From assembly GCA_027063295.1 (NCBI GenBank), contig JAMORZ010000091.1, forward strand, positions 1 through 10,965: a stretch of DNA of 10,965 nt, given 5' to 3'. Made by a program: the position numbers and the translations under genes. This document shows, in pieces, positions 6,836 to 10,965 of the stretch. Position 1 is the stretch's first letter, and the number at the start of each line of letters is the position of its first letter. This stretch comes from Sulfurimonas sp. (lineage in GTDB: Bacteria; Campylobacterota; Campylobacteria; Campylobacterales; Sulfurimonadaceae). Below the pieces are notes generated by a model that did no database searches, was not told the DNA's origin, and was given only the letters and a program-made list of their open reading frames with translations.

Positions 6836-6865
6836 TTCCTTGGGCTTCAAGGCTTTATCCTTGAA
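6836..6865 (-). promoter_or_regulatory. ilvC leader with two mutually exclusive hairpins
   Basis: In the transcript, UUCAAGG (6865-6859) pairs perfectly with CCUUGAA (6852-6846) around a 6-base loop. The CCUUG of that second arm (6852-6848) can instead pair with CAAGG (6842-6838), which contains the core of the ilvC ribosome binding site, around a 5-base loop. The two folds compete for the same five bases: the first leaves the binding site free and the second covers it. The pairings are read directly from the sequence; any regulatory role is inference. Confidence 0.45.
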
Positions 6866-6876
6866 AAATTTGTCGC

Positions 6877-6882
6877 ATTATA
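6877..6882 (-). promoter_or_regulatory. Probable -10 box of ilvC
   Basis: A perfect TATAAT on the minus strand (plus-strand ATTATA) lies 46 bases upstream of the ilvC ATG and is preceded by a T-rich stretch, as is usual in Campylobacterota. No classical -35 box is visible. A TSS near 6870 gives a leader of about 40 bases containing the hairpin at 6846-6865. Confidence 0.6.
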
Positions 6883-6935
6883 CTAAAAATTTGGTAAAAC
6901 TTTTATTAGACTAAACTTAGTTCTTAACAAAAATA

Positions 6936-6965
6936 TTGTAGTTTAATCTCATACTTGAGTATAAT
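6936..6965 (+). promoter_or_regulatory. Probable promoter of the acidic hypothetical protein
   Basis: TTGTAG (6936-6941) and TATAAT (6960-6965) are separated by 18 bases, 37 bases before the ATG at 7002. This is the best two-box promoter in the window. The leader carries AGGA at 6992-6995, six bases before the start codon. Confidence 0.6.
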
Positions 6966-7001
6966 AACACAGAAACTTTACAAACCACTCTAGGATATAT
7001 C

Positions 7002-7652
7002 ATGAAAAAATTTAATCTATTTAACGAAATTATCATCACCAACAGAGCTGAGCTACTCAAAGCTATCAACTCTACTAAACCTTTTGCAATCACATACAAA
7101 GGTGAGATCATCTACGATCTTGTACAAAACAGTGATCCGCTGATCTTTTCAGGGCAAAACAAACCTCAATCTGTAAGTGCTCTTACACCGCCAAAGCCAC
7201 TGAGCATTGCAGATATATTTGGCAAAAACTACCAGATTGTAGAAGATGATGAGCGAGTGCTTATTAAAGCTTTTTCAAACTGGCAAGAGCTCATAGCACT
7301 CAATGCTGATCGTGCTTCTTACGATGACACAACAGCTGATGGTGTTGCTGAGTTTTCAAACAAAGAGCTCGAAGAGATAGGATGGCATGCAACTGAGTTT
7401 AACATCAAGTACAGAACTCTTGTTGAGCTTGTAGAGGAGAAGTGTGAGGGGATTATCTTATGTATTGAACAAGAAGATCCTTACCAGTTTAGTGGTTATG
7501 GTTTTATCACAGATAACGATTGTGCAAAGAAAGTACTTTTTGAGTACTGCAAAACAGAAGCTACAAAACTGATGGAGGATGATCCGTTATTTGCTCCTGA
7601 AAATCTCGAAGATGATGAAGCTGAAGCAGCAAAGTTTTTTGGACTTTTATAG
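7002..7652 (+). CDS. Hypothetical acidic protein, 216 residues
   Basis: I do not recognise a family. The product is soluble, with no signal peptide or membrane segment. The N-terminal part (1-50) looks like a small alpha/beta unit (AELLKAINSTKPFAITYKG). A Pro/Ser-rich linker follows (about 52-68, ALTPPKPLS), then a mixed alpha/beta region (about 69-190) with WHATEFNIKYRTL in the middle. A strongly acidic segment (192-206: EDD, LEDDEAEAA) precedes a hydrophobic end, KFFGLL. Four Cys lie in the second half (148, 154, 174, 183), without a recognised metal-site spacing. The ATG at 7002 has AGGA 6 bases upstream and a convincing promoter. It is a single-gene unit divergent from ilvC and convergent with the FIST-GGDEF-EAL gene, 10 bases between stops. 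Codon use resembles the neighbours. Coding is secure; function is unknown. Confidence 0.85.
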   Translation: MKKFNLFNEIIITNRAELLKAINSTKPFAITYKGEIIYDLVQNSDPLIFSGQNKPQSVSALTPPKPLSIADIFGKNYQIVEDDERVLIKAFSNWQELIALNADRASYDDTTADGVAEFSNKELEEIGWHATEFNIKYRTLVELVEEKCEGIILCIEQEDPYQFSGYGFITDNDCAKKVLFEYCKTEATKLMEDDPLFAPENLEDDEAEAAKFFGLL

Positions 7653-7661
7653 TCTAAAAAA
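7635..7661. terminator. Possible bidirectional terminator hairpin between convergent genes
   Basis: Bases 7635-7645 (T6 then GGACT) pair with 7651-7661 (AGTCT then A6) in an 11-bp stem with one G-U pair and a 5-base loop. It spans the TAG of the upstream gene and ends one base before the TCA (stop) of the convergent gene. Symmetry means it forms on both transcripts. The GC part is short and no T tract lies outside the stem, so termination may be weak. Confidence 0.4.
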
Positions 7662-7662
7662 C

Positions 7663-10170
7663 TCAATCTTGCAATAGTTTCGCAGATGGTTCTGCGAAAT
7701 AATACCCTTGAACATAATCAATATCTAACTCTTTGACAACTTCATATACCTCTTTTGAGTGTACAAACTCTGCTACTGTTTTTTTACCAAGTTTTTTAGC
7801 AAACATAACAATAGTTTCTGCAACAAGCCGTGAGTTTGCATCTTTATCGATATTTTTAATCAAAGAACCATCTATCTTCATATAATCAGAACGTATCTTT
7901 GTCATATGTTCAAAATTTGCAAAGCCACTTCCAAAATCATCAATAGCTATCTTTGCACCAAGTTCATAAACTTTATTGATAAACTCAAGCATCATTATCT
8001 CATCTTCAATCTCTTGATTTTCAAGAATCTCGATAGTCAACTGTTGTGCAACTCCATATTCAACAATTTTTTCAAAAAGTATCTCTCTTGTTTGATGATT
8101 TACAATATCACTAAATGCAAGATTTATACTAAATCTTTTCCCATTTTCTTTAAATGTAGCAAAAGTTTTATCTACCATGATTCTAGTTATCTGAGGATAA
8201 AGCTTGATTTTTTGAGAGATATCTAAAAAATGGTATGGGGTTAAGATCTCCCCTTGAGGTGTTTCTAACCTGACTAAAGCTTCATACTTATGAAGTTTAC
8301 GAGATTTTGTTTCAAACATAGGCTGAAAATAAGGGTAGATTTTATCTTTTACTATCGCATCTTTTATGATATTTGCAATCTTAACATTTTTCTCATACTG
8401 TTGTGCAAGTTGAAGATCTTCTTCAAATATCATATAGTTTTTACCCGCTTTTTTCGCAAGTTTTAGTGACATATCGGCATTGATAAGACCTGTTTTTTCT
8501 TTATTGATAAATGCTGCAGAGATTGTAACTGATACATGAGTAAAATGCCCACTAAAAGCAAACTCTGTTGTACTGATACTTTGCAATATTGATTTGATCT
8601 CATTTTCGATAGCCTCACGTGAATGCACCATATCTATGATAATCGCATACTCATCTGAAGGGAGTTTATAAACCTGTGCGTTTTTCTTTTGCACCAAATC
8701 TGCTAAAAGTTCTGCAAGTTTTGCTAAAACCTTATCGCCTATCGCATGACCGTAAAAATCATTAATGATGGTAAAATCATCTATATTTATCAAAAATAGT
8801 ATGTCACCTATCGAATTTTGCAAATCTTCCATAAGGCTCAATCTATTTGGTAAACCTGTTAGCTTATCAAAATAAGCTTGTTTATAAATATACTCAGAAC
8901 TTTGTCTGACTTTCTTCTCAAGGTTTTCATTAAGTTCGGCAAGTTCTGTTGAGACTGCATTTGCAAGATGAGCTATGATATGCTCAGATTTGACAAAAAA
9001 CTCCTCATTTTCATACTCTTCAAAACTATAAGAGGAAGCTTGTTTTGAGCTCTCAGAAAGAAGAACTACTGTCATCGTCTCATTAAAAAGTTCATTTGAA
9101 TTTTTAGAATGAAAAAACTCTCCATAGGTAAAAAAACCACTACAATCTGAAATCGCTTCAAATTTTTGCAACTCTTTTCTCACCTGTTTATCTAAAAAAC
9201 GTCTTCTTGCCATACATGAGTAGATAAAAACTGCCTCAGTTTTATACTTTAACTGACTAAGCATCTTGTCTATCTGATACCGTCCACTTCTTAAAATGGT
9301 ATCAACATTACCAACACCAAAACGCACCTCTTCACCCTCTTCAAGGTTACCAGCAAAAGTGAGAGAGTTATCATCATGCTTTGCAATAGGTGCACGACCT
9401 ATATGCATACCATCTTTCTCTACTACAAGCGGAAATTCTATACCAATTTGTGGAAGTTTTTCAGCTACTTCGGGTCCCATATATTTTGAGTAGATATCAA
9501 CTGCGGAGATACCATCGATCTCATACACACGATTTTTAATCGCTTTTGTAACAGTGAGCTTTTTACCTATTGGCATCCAATCGAACGTATAGTTTGTTAC
9601 TACTTTTAATTCTTCAGAGTTTAAAGCGATCGCAATCGCTCCTGAAGATATAATCTTTTCATTTGTAAAGATATATGTTTTGACAAGATTGCCATTATCA
9701 GCAGCCATACCACCAGATACGATCAAAGAGTCATTAACAGAGTCAATTCCATGAAGATACTCTTCTGCATTTGTGTGAATCCCATCTGCAAAACTGATAA
9801 GTAGTTTTGTTGTTGGAGTAGAGAGCTGCTTTGCAATAGCCACCCCTGTTTCATAAGAACTATTATAACTATTGCTATGTTCAACCATTGCTAATTGCAA
9901 CTGTGTTTTTTCAAATATAGTAAATGTTACTACATTTTGTGCTGCCGTATAAACATTTGAATTGTGAACTATACCATCTGTTGTAGTACCCATAACTTTT
10001 GATTTTGGAAAATTTTGTTGAAAATACTTGTGTATATTTTGAACACTATCAAGCGTCTCATCTACACAAAATACTTGTATCATTGTGGATGGTGTATCAT
10101 CTACTACCGTTTCTTTGAGTTTTACATCAAGTTCTTCGATAGTGTTAAAAGTTAGGGTTATATTCTTCAT
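7663..10170 (-). CDS. FIST sensor - degenerate GGDEF - EAL protein (probable c-di-GMP phosphodiesterase)
   Basis: The 835-residue cytosolic protein has no membrane segment. FIST_N spans about 30-215 (GTTTDGIVHNS at 61-71; LLISFADGIHTNAEEYLHG, 123-141; SGGMAADNG, 152-160). FIST_C spans about 225-370 (YSCMARR, 317-323; CSGFFTYGEFF, 343-353). A charged helical linker (about 395-430) leads to GGDEF (433-585), with DKLTGLPNR (435-443), INIDDF (461-466) and INDFYGHAIGD (469-479). The signature itself is PSDEY (504-508), so diguanylate cyclase activity is doubtful; there is no RxxD inhibitory site. The EAL domain (about 600-830) keeps EAL (630-632), N683, E714/E717, D744-D745, K765, E801 and QGYYFAEP (821-828), so it should hydrolyse c-di-GMP. 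The last E-containing motif reads AEFVH instead of AEGVE. FIST domains are proposed to bind small ligands such as amino acids. The start has no clear Shine-Dalgarno sequence. Domains are certain; ligand unknown. Confidence 0.94.
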   Translation of the reverse strand: MKNITLTFNTIEELDVKLKETVVDDTPSTMIQVFCVDETLDSVQNIHKYFQQNFPKSKVMGTTTDGIVHNSNVYTAAQNVVTFTIFEKTQLQLAMVEHSNSYNSSYETGVAIAKQLSTPTTKLLISFADGIHTNAEEYLHGIDSVNDSLIVSGGMAADNGNLVKTYIFTNEKIISSGAIAIALNSEELKVVTNYTFDWMPIGKKLTVTKAIKNRVYEIDGISAVDIYSKYMGPEVAEKLPQIGIEFPLVVEKDGMHIGRAPIAKHDDNSLTFAGNLEEGEEVRFGVGNVDTILRSGRYQIDKMLSQLKYKTEAVFIYSCMARRRFLDKQVRKELQKFEAISDCSGFFTYGEFFHSKNSNELFNETMTVVLLSESSKQASSYSFEEYENEEFFVKSEHIIAHLANAVSTELAELNENLEKKVRQSSEYIYKQAYFDKLTGLPNRLSLMEDLQNSIGDILFLINIDDFTIINDFYGHAIGDKVLAKLAELLADLVQKKNAQVYKLPSDEYAIIIDMVHSREAIENEIKSILQSISTTEFAFSGHFTHVSVTISAAFINKEKTGLINADMSLKLAKKAGKNYMIFEEDLQLAQQYEKNVKIANIIKDAIVKDKIYPYFQPMFETKSRKLHKYEALVRLETPQGEILTPYHFLDISQKIKLYPQITRIMVDKTFATFKENGKRFSINLAFSDIVNHQTREILFEKIVEYGVAQQLTIEILENQEIEDEIMMLEFINKVYELGAKIAIDDFGSGFANFEHMTKIRSDYMKIDGSLIKNIDKDANSRLVAETIVMFAKKLGKKTVAEFVHSKEVYEVVKELDIDYVQGYYFAEPSAKLLQD

Positions 10171-10173
10171 GAA

Positions 10174-10202
10174 TTTATAGTACTTAAAAGAAACTACAAC
10201 AA
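10174..10202 (-). promoter_or_regulatory. Possible promoter of the FIST-GGDEF-EAL gene
   Basis: On the minus strand TTGTTG (10202-10197) and TATAAA (10179-10174) are spaced by 17 bases. The -10 ends only 3 bases before the ATG at 10170, so a TSS at normal distance would fall at or just inside the start codon. Either the transcript is leaderless, the true promoter lies further upstream (the gap to ruvX is only 83 bases), or the gene is read from ruvX. Confidence 0.3.
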
Positions 10203-10228
10203 AACTTAAAAGAAGAATAAATCAAAAT

Positions 10229-10255
10229 AAAAAGTAAAAAATCTACTCACTTTTT
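10229..10255 (-). terminator. Possible weak terminator after ruvX
   Basis: On the minus strand AAAAAGT (from within the ruvX stop codon) pairs with ACTTTTT after a 13-base loop that is mostly T on its 3' side, followed by more T-rich sequence. The stem is almost all A-T, so this is marginal. Read-through into the FIST gene is quite possible. Confidence 0.25.
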
Positions 10256-10652
10256 AAACGGGGGGGGTATTTCGTAAAAATCGCTCTAAAATGATCTTTG
10301 CAGAGAGTGAATCAACACGTCCATCACGGATATATTTAATCTCACCTTTCATCATATTTTCAGCTTCAAGCGAGCTCCCTGCTTCATCTTGCAGATACAC
10401 TTCACCCTCAAACGCAACAAGTTTCATAAAATGTGCGATCCTGCGTTTCATCTCGTCTTCACTGCTTCCACCAAGAGGAACTCCCACAACAACAACATCC
10501 ACTTCCCACTCATCAAGCACTTTTTTTACATCTGTTGCTGCTTGATTACGATTTTTACGTAGCACTGCTTGAAGTGGTGTTACGATATCTTTATGTGCAG
10601 AGTATGCAAGACCAATGCGCTTAAGCCCCAAATCTATGGCGATATACTTCAT
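10254..10652 (-). CDS. ruvX: YqgF/RuvX-family putative pre-16S rRNA nuclease / Holliday junction resolvase
   Basis: The family has an RNase H-like fold. Its members have been described as Holliday junction resolvases and as nucleases that mature the 5' end of 16S rRNA. The 132-residue product shows the three acidic motifs: IAIDLGLKRIGLA (4-16, catalytic D7), LQDEAGSSLEAENMM (87-101, D89/E90; the usual Arg or Lys after DE is Ala) and DGRVDSLSAKIIL (110-122, D114). VVVVGVPLGG (53-62) is the typical GxPxxxxG-like strand. Length is normal for the family. The start at 10652 overlaps the mnmE stop by one base (TGATG), with GGGA five bases upstream. ATG 10655 (ATGA overlap) and TTG 10667 are alternatives adding one or five residues. 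The last codons contain a run of eight C on the coding strand. Confidence 0.92.
   Translation of the reverse strand: MKYIAIDLGLKRIGLAYSAHKDIVTPLQAVLRKNRNQAATDVKKVLDEWEVDVVVVGVPLGGSSEDEMKRRIAHFMKLVAFEGEVYLQDEAGSSLEAENMMKGEIKYIRDGRVDSLSAKIILERFLRNTPPV
10260..10267. repeat. G8/C8 homopolymer at the 3' end of ruvX
   Basis: Eight consecutive G (plus strand) lie seven to fourteen bases inside the ruvX stop on the coding complement, encoding Pro-Pro and flanking positions. It is the only long G or C run in this AT-rich window. Tracts of this kind mutate by slippage in Campylobacterota. Losing one base would end the protein as PPFKK, and gaining one as PPRLKSE, so either change affects only the C-terminal tip. 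Confidence 0.6.
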
Positions 10653-10965
10653 CATTTTCCCAAACAAAAAGAGCCAAACATTTTATCTAGCATCTCATCA
10701 TTTTCAAATGGTCTGGTGATTTTTGATATCTCTTTGATCGCTTCATTGAGATGAAATGAAAAAATCTCAAGCTCTTGGTCTTGGAGTGGAGTTAATGCCT
10801 CTTGGATATTTTGAAGTGTCACCTCCACTGCGTTTATCTGTCTTGCAGAGATAAGCATCATCTCATCAGAGCTGTTTTTTCGATCCATAATATCTTGAAG
10901 TTTTGCTATGAGCGAAGTGACATCATCTTTTGAGTTTAATTCCAAATCAAACGCAATATCAAGTG
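10652..10965 (-). CDS. mnmE: tRNA modification GTPase MnmE, C-terminal 103 residues (5' end beyond window)
   Basis: MnmE with MnmG installs the 5-(carboxymethyl)aminomethyl group on wobble uridine of certain tRNAs, using tetrahydrofolate, GTP and a C-terminal Cys motif. The frame is open to the right edge, beginning with LDIAFDLELNS, so it is the end of a longer gene and not a separate 97-residue protein starting at an internal TTG (10945). Recognisable parts are ISARQINAVE (the family's ARQ helix), LNEAIKEISKITRPF (matching the LRxALxxLGeItG helix), DEMLDKMFGSF and the terminal FCLGK, the variant of the conserved FC(I)GK end. The GTPase domain lies outside the window. The stop TGA overlaps the ruvX start, so the two are translationally coupled. 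Confidence 0.93.
   Translation of the reverse strand, partial: LDIAFDLELNSKDDVTSLIAKLQDIMDRKNSSDEMMLISARQINAVEVTLQNIQEALTPLQDQELEIFSFHLNEAIKEISKITRPFENDEMLDKMFGSFCLGK

Noticed and set aside
6831..6883. Leader peptide or T-box controlling ilvC
   Set aside because: The predicted leader of about 40 bases holds no Ile/Val/Leu-rich peptide and is far too short for a T-box; only small alternative hairpins remain.
10652..10945. A separate 97-residue gene starting with TTG at 10945
   Set aside because: The frame continues open to the window edge and the protein is the MnmE C-terminus with FCLGK, so the TTG is an internal Leu codon.
1..10965. CRISPR array, tRNA, rRNA, insertion sequence, prophage or toxin-antitoxin module
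   Set aside because: No regularly spaced repeats, cloverleaf, transposase, integrase or short overlapping gene pair of that type was seen on either strand.

Overview
The window is AT-rich, gene-dense bacterial DNA. Its protein sequences and gene order (ribonuclease R followed by an overlapping DNA polymerase III delta gene, a GreB-type factor, a mnmE-ruvX pair, short intergenic gaps, TATAAT -10 boxes without clear -35 boxes) suggest a Campylobacterota genome, most likely a free-living sulfurimonad such as Sulfurimonas or a relative. That placement is inferred from family resemblance, without a database search. No insertion sequence, prophage, tRNA, rRNA or CRISPR array is visible, and no stretch longer than about 185 bases lacks a gene.

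Layout. (1) Bases 1-1797, minus strand: an uncharacterised 108-residue protein, a GreB-type transcript cleavage factor coupled to it (2-base gap), then purL, which runs off the left edge and begins with GTG. (2) Bases 1916-5624, plus strand: an HDOD-domain protein, RNase R (TTG start 6 bases after the HDOD stop) and the polymerase III delta subunit (overlapping rnr), probably one transcript. (3) Bases 5625-5807: a convergent gap with a nested inverted-repeat element that probably terminates the holA transcript. (4) Bases 5808-6830, minus strand: ilvC, with a clear TATAAT box and a short leader that can fold in two mutually exclusive ways, one of which covers the ribosome binding site. (5) Bases 7002-7652, plus strand: an uncharacterised acidic 216-residue protein with its own promoter. 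(6) Bases 7663-10170, minus strand: a large cytosolic signalling protein with a FIST sensor, a degenerate GGDEF domain and an apparently intact EAL phosphodiesterase domain. (7) Bases 10254-10965, minus strand: ruvX overlapping the 3' end of mnmE, which runs off the right edge.

Most genes are housekeeping: purine synthesis, transcript rescue, RNA decay, the replication clamp loader, branched-chain amino acid synthesis, tRNA modification and YqgF/RuvX. The regulatory content is the FIST-GGDEF-EAL protein and the HDOD protein. I found no convincing new multi-gene system. The best leads are the FIST-GGDEF-EAL architecture near ilvC, the alternative folds of the ilvC leader, the nested repeat after holA, and two uncharacterised small proteins.
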